Notes under the pieces: generated by a model | Database searches by the model: none | Told to the model about the DNA's origin: nothing | Seen by the model: the letters and a program-made list of their open reading frames with translations, nothing else | Program-made: the position numbers and the translations under genes | Shown here: in pieces, positions 52,128 through 60,493 of the stretch | Position numbering within the stretch: position 1 is the first letter of the stretch | Layout of the letters: each line of letters starts with the position of its first letter | DNA from: Breznakiella homolactica | Lineage (GTDB): Bacteria; Spirochaetota; Spirochaetia; Treponematales; Breznakiellaceae | NCBI RefSeq assembly: GCF_016616095.2 | Contig: NZ_CP067089.2 | Coordinates: forward strand, 1,240,001 to 1,304,000 | Reading direction: 5' to 3' | DNA: 64,000 nucleotides

Positions 52128-53456
52128 TCAGGTTTCCTGGGTAAAGATATCCTCTTCCCGCAGACTCTCCGGGTCGGCGCAGGCCAGGGTGTTTACGAAA
52201 GCCCCCTTGGGAAGCGGCACAGGGCCTTTCCTGAGGGGGTCATCGGTTTCTTCCATAAAATGGTCCAGCATATCCGAAAGTTCTTTTCTGACCGCGGTGT
52301 ACTGTCCGTCATGGACCCGGTTCTGCCGCTCATTGGGATCAAGGTCAAGATCAAAGAGCTGCTCCTGGTCTATGGCCATCTCCGCCAGGCCGGCGGAAAG
52401 CATATACTCCTTGGAGGGGCTGTTGTCAATATTCGCAAGCACCGGCACCGTATGTTCCGGGTTAAAGCGCCTGATATATTTGTAGCGTTTCGTCCTGACC
52501 GCCCGCTGGGGATCATAGGATGCATGGTAGGTTACTTCCGCAAAAATACGGTCGTTGACTTCGTCGCTTTTATTTTCAAGAATCGGCAGCAGCGACTTTC
52601 CCTGGAGCCATTCCGGTTTCGGAACACCCAATAGGTCGCACACTGTGGGAAACACATCCAGATGGCTCGTCAGGCTATCCTTGGCTGCCCCCGCGCTGGG
52701 GTTACCCGGGTAGCGGATCATCAGGGCCGTCCCGATACCGCTGTCGTAGAGATTGCACTTCATAAAGGGAAAGGCAATGCCATGGTCCGTGGTGTAAAAA
52801 ATCACCGAGTCTTTATCGAGCCCCAGCCGCCGGATTTCATCCAGGACCGAACCGAGAACGGTATCCGCTCTCCGGGCGGAGGTTAAAAACCCCTGCATAT
52901 CTCCGCGGATTTCCGGACTGTTCGGCAGGGGATCCGGCGAGCGGAGGTACTTCCGGGAAAGATCGTCATCAAATTCCGTAAAAGGCCGGTGGGTATGTTC
53001 CAGACCAAAGGACAGGAAAAATGGTTTTGAATGGTTTTCCCGGAGGAACGAAATTGCCGATGCCGCGTTTGCCTCATCCCACTGGGTCGCGTTTTCCATT
53101 CCCGCTTTATCGGCGATATATACCCGGCTGTACCCGATCATACCGGCATCCGCCGCTTCGTGCTGCATCCCGCAGAGTACCGTCTCAAACCCGTTCCTGC
53201 CGAGATACTGGGCAAGGTGTTTCGTGTAATCGATACTGAATCCCCTGTGGGCCAGCCCCATCATGCCGCAGCTGTGGGGAACCATTCCCGTAAGCATCGC
53301 GCTGCGGCTGGGGGAACAGGTGGGGCCGCAGCAGTAGTTGTTCCGGAACAGCGCGGACTGGCCCGCAAGCTCACGGAGACGCGGGGTCGGGACCGCGTAG
53401 CCGTAGGGTTCGAGGTACCGTCCCGTATCATGGGTATGAAGGTAAATCAGATTCAT
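52128..53456 (-). CDS. Sulfatase (formylglycine-dependent, S1 family)
   Basis: A 442-residue sulfatase. The modification motif CSPSR in CCGPTCSPSRSAMLTG near residues 42-57 provides the Cys that is oxidised to formylglycine. Metal ligands include HDTG near residue 9-12 and TTDHG near residue 226. The segment MLTGMVPHSCGMMGLAHRGF resembles N-sulfoglucosamine sulfohydrolase-like members. There is no signal peptide, so it acts in the cytosol, after import, on a sulfated mono- or disaccharide. Last gene of the LacI/ABC/GH65 operon; ATGA overlap with GH65. A formylglycine-generating enzyme must exist elsewhere. Confidence 0.9.
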   Translation of the reverse strand: MNLIYLHTHDTGRYLEPYGYAVPTPRLRELAGQSALFRNNYCCGPTCSPSRSAMLTGMVPHSCGMMGLAHRGFSIDYTKHLAQYLGRNGFETVLCGMQHEAADAGMIGYSRVYIADKAGMENATQWDEANAASAISFLRENHSKPFFLSFGLEHTHRPFTEFDDDLSRKYLRSPDPLPNSPEIRGDMQGFLTSARRADTVLGSVLDEIRRLGLDKDSVIFYTTDHGIAFPFMKCNLYDSGIGTALMIRYPGNPSAGAAKDSLTSHLDVFPTVCDLLGVPKPEWLQGKSLLPILENKSDEVNDRIFAEVTYHASYDPQRAVRTKRYKYIRRFNPEHTVPVLANIDNSPSKEYMLSAGLAEMAIDQEQLFDLDLDPNERQNRVHDGQYTAVRKELSDMLDHFMEETDDPLRKGPVPLPKGAFVNTLACADPESLREEDIFTQET

Positions 53457-55798
53457 AGTATTCCTATCCTTTCTTCCTTTGGAGCGGCGGTATCCGCCGG
53501 GTTCAGCGGAACCATCTGGGGATTATTTTCCGTAAGTTCCAGTGTCCTGCCCCAGCAGACCAGGGACATTTCCTTTCCCGTAAGAAGCGTCAGCAGAACG
53601 CCTTCCCCGGCAATGGCTACTTCAATAAGACACCGGCGGAACCGAAGCCTGAATTTGTAGGACTTCCATTTTCCGGGGAGCAGCGGCCGCAGTTCCAGCC
53701 TTCCGTCGTACTGCCGGACACCGGCAAATCCGTTGATAATACACATAACCGTTCCGGCCATGTTGGCGATGTGGACACCATCCTTGGTATTGCCCTTATG
53801 GTCATCCAGGTCCGTGCGGGCAGACCGCAGAAAATAATCATAGGCTTTATCGAGGTATCCGATCCTGCTGGCGACTATACTGTAGATACAGACTGACAGT
53901 GATGAATCATGGGTCGTAAGGGGTTCGTAATAATCAAAATCCCGTTTGATCTGATCATCGCTGATATACTGGTCAAGCATAAAGTCCGCCAGTACCGTAT
54001 CGGCCTGTTTGAGCACCCGGTGGCGGTACAGCACCAGGGGATGGTAGTGGAGCAGCAGCGGATAGTGTTCCTTCGGTGTCCCGGAAAAATCCCAGTCCGC
54101 TTTATAGGCAAAACTGTCATCCTGCAGAAAGACTCCGCGCTTTTCATCATACGGAAAAAACATCGCGTCCCCTGCCCGCTTCCATTCCTGAGGCTCTTCC
54201 GGTCCGAGTCCGATTTTTTCGCGGAGTTCCGAAAGCCGCCGGGGATTTTTTTCTTCAAGTTTCGTGTAAATACTATGGGCGTACCACAGATTTTCCCGGG
54301 CGATCCGGTTGGTGTAGAAGTTGTTGTTGACTAAGGCGGTATACTCATCGGGACCGGTTACGCAGTTGATGCAGAACATGCCGTTCCTTTCTTCCGAATA
54401 ATTTCCCAGATCCCTCCAGAACCGGGCGGTTTCAAACAGTATCTCCGCGCCGCACTCTTCCAGAAAACCAGCATCCCCGGTGACCTGAACGTAATTCTTT
54501 ACCGCCACGGCAATGTCGCCGTTGATATGGTACTGGGCCGTTCCCGCCGGGAAGTACGCGGAACATTCCGCGCCGTTGATTGTCCGCCAGGCGAACAATG
54601 CCCCGTTTTTATGCCCCATCTCCCGGGCCCGTTCCCGGGCCGCCGGCAGGCATTGGTAACGGTATTCCAGAAGGTTTCGGCATATTTCGGGATTGGAGTA
54701 GAGGAACGACGGAATTACGTAGATTTCCGTGTCCCAGAAATAATGGCCTTCGTAGCCTTCTCCGGTAAGCCCCTTCGCGGCAACACTGCGGCAGCTGTCC
54801 TTCCCGACGGATTGTATCAGGTGGAAACTGTTGAATCTCAGGCCCTGCTGCAGATAGTCATCCCCGTTAATTTCGATCCCCGCGGTTTCCCAGTACCGGG
54901 AAAGGTAGGATTCATTTTCCGAAACCAGAACGTCAAAACCTTCCCGGGCCGCTGCTTCAGTTTCTCCGAGTACCGTTGTGAGCGGATCACCGTCACCGCC
55001 GCACAGACTGGTCTCGCCGCAGTAGGCTATGTACTTTTCAAATTCCACCGTACTTCCGGGAACACAGTCAAAGGCAAACGCCAGTTCAAGGGATTGTTCC
55101 CCGCAGGTATAGTCACAGCCGGATTCACCCGTTACCGTGTGGCCCGCGGCGCAGGCTACGGTCAGCCCGCTGCGGATTGTACGCTGGACGGCATGCAGAG
55201 TATTGCCGTTCCGGCCGGTTTCAATCCGCTCAAAACAATTCTCCGGGAGATGGGTTCCGATCCGGGGATCCTTATCGGCGTTCTGGTTGCTGGACTTCGT
55301 ATCCAAAGCCGACATAATGGTGAGTTTTCCCGAAAAATCAATCGGTGTCACCGAAAAAGCAATGGCACCGCAGTGCTTCCGTACAAAGCTGACAACCCGG
55401 CGCACGGCGACCCGGATACTCTTTCCGCCACTGGCGGCAAACACAAAAGAACGGGACAGTACCCCTGTCCGGAAATCCAGTTCCCTATGGTATTCCCGGA
55501 TTTTATCCGGATCCATCCGGACCGGTTCCCCATCCGCTTCCAGACGGATGGTTTTGGCATTCATTACGTTGAGCATGGTCTGCCCCTGCCCGGGATACCC
55601 ATAGGCGGTTTCAGGGTATTTTATCGGAAAGGTTTCGTAAAACCCGTTGAGGTAACAGCCTTCCAGTGAATTTGGTACGCCGCCCTCCTCAAAGGTTCCC
55701 CGCCATCCGAAGTATCCGTTGCCCTGGGCAAAAAGAGACTCCTGTTTGCGGAGGTTAGATAGATCGAGCTCATGCTCTTCGAGTTTCCAAGTGTTCAT
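53453..55798 (-). CDS. GH65 family disaccharide phosphorylase
   Basis: A 781-residue cytosolic phosphorylase of the maltose/kojibiose/nigerose/trehalose phosphorylase family, which breaks an alpha-glucoside with phosphate to give beta-glucose 1-phosphate plus sugar. The N-terminal beta-sandwich starts NLRKQESLFAQGNGYFGWRGTFEEG; the (alpha/alpha)6 barrel has GYEGHYFWDTEIYV near 355-368, the general-acid Glu in TGPDEYTALVNNNFYTN near 490, and the phosphate-binding HDSSLS near 640. Length and motifs are complete. It lies 33 bp behind a permease gene of the same operon. The bond specificity cannot be read from sequence. Confidence 0.9.
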   Translation of the reverse strand: MNTWKLEEHELDLSNLRKQESLFAQGNGYFGWRGTFEEGGVPNSLEGCYLNGFYETFPIKYPETAYGYPGQGQTMLNVMNAKTIRLEADGEPVRMDPDKIREYHRELDFRTGVLSRSFVFAASGGKSIRVAVRRVVSFVRKHCGAIAFSVTPIDFSGKLTIMSALDTKSSNQNADKDPRIGTHLPENCFERIETGRNGNTLHAVQRTIRSGLTVACAAGHTVTGESGCDYTCGEQSLELAFAFDCVPGSTVEFEKYIAYCGETSLCGGDGDPLTTVLGETEAAAREGFDVLVSENESYLSRYWETAGIEINGDDYLQQGLRFNSFHLIQSVGKDSCRSVAAKGLTGEGYEGHYFWDTEIYVIPSFLYSNPEICRNLLEYRYQCLPAARERAREMGHKNGALFAWRTINGAECSAYFPAGTAQYHINGDIAVAVKNYVQVTGDAGFLEECGAEILFETARFWRDLGNYSEERNGMFCINCVTGPDEYTALVNNNFYTNRIARENLWYAHSIYTKLEEKNPRRLSELREKIGLGPEEPQEWKRAGDAMFFPYDEKRGVFLQDDSFAYKADWDFSGTPKEHYPLLLHYHPLVLYRHRVLKQADTVLADFMLDQYISDDQIKRDFDYYEPLTTHDSSLSVCIYSIVASRIGYLDKAYDYFLRSARTDLDDHKGNTKDGVHIANMAGTVMCIINGFAGVRQYDGRLELRPLLPGKWKSYKFRLRFRRCLIEVAIAGEGVLLTLLTGKEMSLVCWGRTLELTENNPQMVPLNPADTAAPKEERIGIL

Positions 55799-55831
55799 AA
55801 TATGCTGTATGCTCCGAATGTAATGATCGCG

Positions 55832-56671
55832 CTATTGCTTAATAGCTCCGCTGGAAACACCGGCGACGATATATTTTTGCGCTGCAATATAGAAGATAAT
55901 CACCGGCAGTATGGTAAGGGTAAGCCCTGCCATAGCGAGGTTCCACTGGATGGTGTATTCACCGAAGAACGAATAAGTTGAAAGCGGGATAGTCCTGAGG
56001 TCTTTGCTGGAAAGCACCAGGGACGGCAGCAGAAAGTCGTTCCAGATATGGATAACCTGGAGAATCATGGCCGTCACCGTGGTAGTTTTAAGCATGGGGA
56101 AAACAATCCGCAGAAAAAGCTGCCAGGTGTTGCAGCCGTCTATGGTGGCGGCTTCTTCTATGGATACCGGGATAGATTTTATAAACCCATGGTACAGGAA
56201 GACGCACATGCCGACGCCGAACCCGATGTTCATGTAGATCAATCCGAAATGGCTGTTCAGGAAAGGGATACCGGTAGTATTTTTCAGGATTCCCATAAAC
56301 TGCATCAGGGGCATCATGATGGACTGGAACGGAATAATCATGGTGGCGATAAAAATGTAAAAAACCACAGAGCCTATCTTTGAAGGTCTGCGTACCATTA
56401 TCCACGCGGTGGCTGAGGTAAGGATAATAATAAAAACAATACTGAGAACCGTCACAAACAGAGAATTTGTCAGGGCACTCCCGAAATTCATTTTCTGCAT
56501 GGCGGTCTGGTAATATTCAAAGGTCAGCGTCTTCGGCAGTCCCAGGGGATTAAGACTGATCTCCGCCCGGTTTTTGAACGAGTTAACAATAACAACGTAA
56601 AACGGAGACAGGTACAGCAGCGCCGCGAGAAATAACAATATGGAGCAGATAATGTTTGTTCGCTTTTTCAC
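55832..56671 (-). CDS. ABC sugar importer, permease 2 (MalG type)
   Basis: A 279-residue membrane protein with six hydrophobic segments; NSFKNRAEISLNPLGLPKTLTFE near residues 30-52 is the typical periplasmic stretch. The EAA loop is at 173-175 (EEAATIDGCNTWQLFLRIVFP). Its ATG overlaps the stop of the upstream permease by four bases (56668-56671), so the pair is translationally coupled. It completes the channel of the LacI-controlled importer; no ATPase is encoded in the operon. Confidence 0.9.
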   Translation of the reverse strand: MKKRTNIICSILLFLAALLYLSPFYVVIVNSFKNRAEISLNPLGLPKTLTFEYYQTAMQKMNFGSALTNSLFVTVLSIVFIIILTSATAWIMVRRPSKIGSVVFYIFIATMIIPFQSIMMPLMQFMGILKNTTGIPFLNSHFGLIYMNIGFGVGMCVFLYHGFIKSIPVSIEEAATIDGCNTWQLFLRIVFPMLKTTTVTAMILQVIHIWNDFLLPSLVLSSKDLRTIPLSTYSFFGEYTIQWNLAMAGLTLTILPVIIFYIAAQKYIVAGVSSGAIKQ

Positions 56672-57549
56672 ATTACCACCTCCCGGCGTTTGTTAAAATA
56701 TGTCTGAACCAGGGTAATAACCGCCACGAACACAAAAAACACAATGGCCTTTGCCTGTCCGTATCCGTAATTGCCGATGGTGAAGATTTCATTGTAAATG
56801 TTGATGGCAAACATTTCCGTTGAGGAAAAAGGCCCGCCCGCTGTAAGGGATAAGTTGACATCGTAAATTTTGAATGAATTGGAAAGGGTCATAAAGGTTG
56901 TAACCGTGATGGCGGGCATCAGCAGGGGAACCGTGATACTGCGGAACCGCTGCCATCCGGTGGCGCCGTCGACACTGGCGGCTTCCAGGAGATCCATGGG
57001 AATGCCCTGCAAACCCGCGATGTAGATTATCATAATGTAGCCGGCCATTTTCCAGGTATTGACGATCACCAGAGCAGCCATGGCCGAAGCCGGCTGCAGG
57101 AGCCAGTTAAAAAATATTTTTTCAAGGCCGAGCAGCTCCCCGATGGCGGGGAATGGTCTGGCAAAAACAAATTTCCAGATAAATCCCAAAAGCAGTCCGC
57201 CGATAAGATAGGGCGCGAAAAACATTGCCCGGGCGGCATTGCGGGTACGGAGATTGGTGGTCACCACCAGCGCGAGCAGGAGCCCCAGAAGATTCGTGGA
57301 AAGGACACTGAAAAAGGTAAAAACCAGGGTATGCATACCGGAGCGCCAAAAACGCGCATCCGAGAAAATGCGGATATAATTGCCGATACCGTTCCATATC
57401 TTCGGATTGGCGGGTATACCGTCCCAGGTAAAAAAAGAATATCCGATACCGATTATGAACGGAATAATCACCACCGTGATAAAAATAAGAACCGTTGCCG
57501 CCGGTATGATCAAAAATGAATAATAGGCAATATTTTTCTGGACCCTCAT
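56668..57549 (-). CDS. ABC sugar importer, permease 1 (MalF type)
   Basis: A 293-residue membrane protein. The N-terminal helix SFLIIPAATVLIFITVVIIPF is followed by the FTWDGIPANPKIWNG loop and further helices; the EAA loop at 189-191 reads EAASVDGATGWQRFRSITVP. It follows the binding-protein gene after 111 bp that contain two hairpins, and is coupled to the next permease. AAGGG precedes the ATG. Confidence 0.9.
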   Translation of the reverse strand: MRVQKNIAYYSFLIIPAATVLIFITVVIIPFIIGIGYSFFTWDGIPANPKIWNGIGNYIRIFSDARFWRSGMHTLVFTFFSVLSTNLLGLLLALVVTTNLRTRNAARAMFFAPYLIGGLLLGFIWKFVFARPFPAIGELLGLEKIFFNWLLQPASAMAALVIVNTWKMAGYIMIIYIAGLQGIPMDLLEAASVDGATGWQRFRSITVPLLMPAITVTTFMTLSNSFKIYDVNLSLTAGGPFSSTEMFAINIYNEIFTIGNYGYGQAKAIVFFVFVAVITLVQTYFNKRREVVM

Positions 57550-57567
57550 ACGTACCCTTTCTGTTTT

Positions 57568-57647
57568 CCGGGAAGCACCCCAGGCGGTGGTGTCCCGGGA
57601 ATCCGGTCAGAACGGTTTCCGCCCCGGCTGCCGCGGCGGAGACCGTT
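57568..57647 (-). other. Two tandem hairpins between binding-protein and permease genes
   Basis: In the 111 bp gap lie AACGGTTTCCGCC (57611-57623) with GGCGGAGACCGTT (57635-57647), one mismatch, and CCGGGA (57568-57573) with TCCCGG (57593-57598), extended by CACC/GGTG. There is no T-tract in the direction of the operon. The same arrangement occurs at 1811-1873 in the sugar-acid operon. Confidence 0.6.
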
Positions 57648-57660
57648 ACCTTTTTTACAA

Positions 57661-58908
57661 TTACTTCGCCGCTCCTTCAACCCAGGCCTTATCCAGTTCT
57701 TCCAGGAAACGCTGACCCGTCATGGATGTATCGGAGAAGAATTTCTGGGCAGTGGGAAGAATATGGGTATTGATAAGCCCTTCCGGCCAGTCACGGTAGG
57801 TCCAGGGCAGGGTTTTTCCGCTCCGGGTGTATTCATGTACCACAGTGGAAAGAGGATCAAGTCCCGATACCGGTACACTCTTGAGGGCGGGAATGAAGTT
57901 GAATTCATTGGCGATATAATGATGCCCCCGCTCGCTGGTAAAGAACCACTCAAAGAATTTAAGGGCTTCGGTGATTTCTTCCTGGCTGCGGTCCTTGTTG
58001 ATACACCACGCGTTGGGCATACCTACGGACAGCTTATCGTTGCCCATAAGCGGAAGCGGCGCGATGGACATATCAAAGGTAACACCGTAGTCGGCGAACA
58101 TACCCCAGACCCAGTTTCCCTGGTGGATCATCGCGGTTTTGCCGGTGGCAAAATTCGCGATCTGATCATCATAGGTAACTCCCATGGGATTGGCGGTATT
58201 GGCCCGGATAACTTCCATAAACCGCGCCCATTCCTGGAACTCCGGGGTCGCCGCCATTTTCACCTCACCCTTGTTGAGTTTGGCGATATAATCAAGATAA
58301 TTATCCTGCATGGCAAAGGGAACATTGAGGATGTGGCCCACCAGGAAGTAGGCTTTGTCGGACATCTGAACCGGGTCAACGCCGGAAGCCTTGAGGGACG
58401 CGGCATAGGACCTGAAACTGTTAAAATCGGTCATCCGTGAAGGATCCACAAGTTTCTTGTTGTAGATCAGTCCGTATCCTTCAACACTGTAGGGTACACC
58501 GAGAATCTTTCCGTCATACACCAGTGCCTGGTTATCCGCAATGTCCGAAATATAAGGCTGCCCCGAAAGATCATACAGATACGAATGGAGCCGTTCCAGC
58601 CGTCCGCCGGGGGAAACATTGAAAATAGTAGGACCCTGGCCGCTGGTGAGCTTGCCTACCAGGGTATCCATATAGTTGTCCCCCGAAGCGCCGAGCACTT
58701 CAACCTTTACGCCGGTCAGCTCGGTATACTCCTTAGCCATTGCTTCCAGCTGATCGACGATTTCTACCTTGCTCTGGAAAATCTGTACGGTTACGTTGCT
58801 TCCGGCTTTTTTTCCGGACGACGACGAACCGCTGTTGCCGCATCCGGTAAACGCGGACAAGGCCAGTATTCCAATTAGTGCCAAGGAAAAAATATTTCTG
58901 CTGTTCAT
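57661..58908 (-). CDS. ABC sugar importer, substrate-binding lipoprotein (family 1)
   Basis: A 415-residue lipoprotein. The signal peptide ends at SAFTGC with Cys23 as lipid anchor (lipobox-like), followed by a Ser/Gly linker (GNSGSSSSGKKAG). The rest has the family-1 fold: VQIFQSKVEIVDQLEAMAKEYTELTGVKVEVL near 40-70, PYSVEGYGLIYNKKLVDPSRM near 120-140, and a C-terminal part with GLDPLSTVVHEY. It differs from the two other sugar-binding proteins here in keeping the lipobox Cys. First structural gene behind LacI; AAGGAGG before the ATG. Confidence 0.91.
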   Translation of the reverse strand: MNSRNIFSLALIGILALSAFTGCGNSGSSSSGKKAGSNVTVQIFQSKVEIVDQLEAMAKEYTELTGVKVEVLGASGDNYMDTLVGKLTSGQGPTIFNVSPGGRLERLHSYLYDLSGQPYISDIADNQALVYDGKILGVPYSVEGYGLIYNKKLVDPSRMTDFNSFRSYAASLKASGVDPVQMSDKAYFLVGHILNVPFAMQDNYLDYIAKLNKGEVKMAATPEFQEWARFMEVIRANTANPMGVTYDDQIANFATGKTAMIHQGNWVWGMFADYGVTFDMSIAPLPLMGNDKLSVGMPNAWCINKDRSQEEITEALKFFEWFFTSERGHHYIANEFNFIPALKSVPVSGLDPLSTVVHEYTRSGKTLPWTYRDWPEGLINTHILPTAQKFFSDTSMTGQRFLEELDKAWVEGAAK

Positions 58909-58957
58909 CCCATATCCTCCTTATTGATCATGGATTGGATGTAGATAGGAACGTTTA

Positions 58958-59002
58958 GTTAAACGTTAAACCCACGATACCATCGCATAGTACCGGTGTC
59001 AA
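58958..59002 (-). promoter_or_regulatory. Promoter and LacI-type operator of the GH65/sulfatase importer operon
   Basis: On the minus strand TTGACA (59002-58997) and TATCGT (58979-58974) are 17 bp apart. GTTAAACGTTAAAC (58958-58971), a LacI-family dyad centred on CG, covers the expected transcription start; AACGTTTA-GT-TAAACGTT (58950-58967) overlaps it. Repressor binding there would block initiation. Confidence 0.75.
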
Positions 59003-59073
59003 TCAATTTTTTTTGAAAAAAAACGAATATTTCTGGGCTTATTGCAGATTTTAAAAAAAATGTATTATTGCAA

Positions 59074-59087
59074 GTTAAACGTTTTAC
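59074..59087. promoter_or_regulatory. Second LacI-type operator
   Basis: GTTAAACGTTTTAC is a second CG-centred dyad, right behind the lacI-family stop codon and about 116 bp from the site at 58958. Two sites at this spacing allow DNA looping by a tetrameric or paired regulator. Confidence 0.6.
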
Positions 59088-59089
59088 AT

Positions 59090-60058
59090 CTAACGGGTCG
59101 AACGGCCCCATACCACCGGCGCCTTAATTTTTCGCTCCATGGCAGGCATTCCTTCGTTCATCATTTTTACCAGTGTCTCCGCAGCCAGATACCCCATCTC
59201 GTAACGGGGAATCGCGGCGGTGGTAAGGTACCCGTCGGGCAGTTCCGACATGTGGTCACCGTCAAAACCCGATACCGCCACCCGTTTAGGCACGTCCACA
59301 TCGAATTCCCGAAAAGCCTGGACAACTCCCGCGGCCATATTATCGTTGGCGCATACCACCACATCCGGGAGATTCCCCCCCATGGCCATAATATTTCCCG
59401 CCCGTATGCCGCTCTGAACGGAATAATCCCCCTGGTAATAATTGTCCGGGGTAAAGGCAATACGGTTGGTTTTAAGGACAGCCTTGAAGGCTTCGTAGCG
59501 TTCCACATGGTCCGGGGTATTTTCAATGCCGCCGAGGTAATTAAATCTGCGGTACCCCTTTTGAACCAGGCGCTTGGTCAGTTCCTCCATACTGGCGCGG
59601 TTATCGGTTACCACCGAACTGACTTTGGGAGAATCCAGGATGCGGTCCATCACCACAAGGTTCATGTCCTGGCTGGCGGCGTCCAGAATCTGCCGGTCGT
59701 TGATGCTTTTATCCAGGACAATGGCCCCGTCAACAAAACCGTTCCTGAGGAAACTGTTGATGGCCGAGTGGGTACAGATAATCATACCGATATGATGTTC
59801 ATGGAGACAGTCGTTGATACCGTTGATAATTTTCAGGTAAAAACTCCGTTCAAAATCGCTGAAGCAGAACATGGCGGTATTGGTTTTACCGGACTTGAGG
59901 TTCCGGGCCATAATGTTGGGATGGTAATCCATTTCCCTGCAGAGGCTGAGTATTTTTTCACGTGTTTCCGGCCCAACATTGGCTTTTCCGTTGAGAACAT
60001 TGGAAACGGTCGTTACCGATACGTTTGCGGCCTTGGCAATGTCCTTGATGTTTGCCAA
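59090..60058 (-). CDS. LacI-family transcriptional regulator
   Basis: A 322-residue regulator. The start is the TTG at 60058, six bases behind AAGGAGG; it gives the classic N-terminus ANIKDIAKAANVSVTTVSNVLNGKANVGPETREKI (helix-turn-helix and hinge). A longer in-frame reading to 60259 would run through repeat D and is rejected. The ligand-binding domain has VDGAIVLD and SSVVTDNRASMEELTKRLVQKG near 120-175 and DVVVCANDNMAAGVVQAF near 240. It should repress the importer/GH65/sulfatase operon that follows and be induced by its sugar. Both dyads with CG centres lie downstream. Confidence 0.93.
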   Translation of the reverse strand: MANIKDIAKAANVSVTTVSNVLNGKANVGPETREKILSLCREMDYHPNIMARNLKSGKTNTAMFCFSDFERSFYLKIINGINDCLHEHHIGMIICTHSAINSFLRNGFVDGAIVLDKSINDRQILDAASQDMNLVVMDRILDSPKVSSVVTDNRASMEELTKRLVQKGYRRFNYLGGIENTPDHVERYEAFKAVLKTNRIAFTPDNYYQGDYSVQSGIRAGNIMAMGGNLPDVVVCANDNMAAGVVQAFREFDVDVPKRVAVSGFDGDHMSELPDGYLTTAAIPRYEMGYLAAETLVKMMNEGMPAMERKIKAPVVWGRSTR

Positions 60059-60091
60059 CCAGCGCCTCCTTCCGGTTGCCCTGTTTTTCAA

Positions 60092-60120
60092 AATGTAGAT
60101 CAATACCGCGGTAAAATCAA
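60092..60120 (-). promoter_or_regulatory. Promoter of the LacI-family regulator
   Basis: On the minus strand TTGATT (60120-60115) and TACATT (60097-60092) are 17 bp apart, about 34 bp before the TTG start. The left edge of repeat D begins three bases upstream of the -35 box. Confidence 0.6.
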
Positions 60121-60123
60121 TAC

Positions 60124-60450
60124 GGGGGGAGCACCGGGTCTGACAAGCCGGAAAGCACCCGTGGGTACCAGGTCCGCGGGGCCCGGCACGGGAAAGCGGG
60201 TATGGCGGTGCGTCGGCCTGCGGCCTCGAAAACCGCTCATACCCGCTTTCCCGTGCCACCCGGCGCTGCCATTACGGCGGGCGCTTTCCGGCTTAACCGG
60301 CTCGGTGCAGCCCCTTCCATGGGGGGCTGCTCCCCCTCGCTCCAGCCTTGCCGTACCGCCTCTGGAGTTTTGCGGAGCAAAACTCCTAAAAGACTTGACG
60401 CCGCAGGGGGCAAGTCTTACGCTACCCCCACTTCTGGTTTCCCGGTGATA
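60124..60450 (+). repeat. Structured intergenic repeat, copy D
   Basis: A 327 bp element in the 435 bp gap between the LacI start and the DUF4127 stop. P1: GGGGGAGCA (60125-60133) with TGCTCCCCC (60328-60336). Long arm: AAGCCGGAAAGC (60145-60156) with its exact complement (60283-60294), extended by a perfect 20 bp stem GGCACGGGAAAGCGGGTATG (60185-60204)/(60238-60257). Short arm: GCAGCCCC (60307-60314) with GGGGCTGC (60323-60330). 3' module: GGAGTTTTGC-GGA-GCAAAACTCC (60364-60386) and AAGACTTG (60390-60397) with CAAGTCTT (60411-60418). The apical text is inverted relative to copies A and C. Confidence 0.82.
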
Positions 60451-60493
60451 AGACGGTACGGATACGGTCGGCCAGTCAGGACAGCGTGTCCTT

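Noticed and set aside
54527-55669. Plus-strand open frame of 380 codons
   Set aside because: Antisense to the GH65 phosphorylase, which is complete.
60059-60259. N-terminal extension of the LacI-family protein
   Set aside because: It would read through the promoter and into repeat D, whereas the TTG at 60058 has an ideal ribosome site and gives the standard helix-turn-helix start.
60283-60300. Integron attC site hypothesis for the structured repeats
   Set aside because: GCTTAAC in D and GCCTAAC in B match the 7-mer RYYYAAC, and variable but paired arms recall attC sites, but the 7-mer is on the wrong side of the stem, no GTTRRRY partner exists, copy C lacks it, and there are no cassette-like gene arrays or integrase.
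59042-60448. Long plus-strand open frame of 468 codons across the LacI gene and repeat D
   Set aside because: It is antisense to a well-supported LacI-family gene and only stays open because of GC-rich codon bias and the repeat; the translation resembles no protein.
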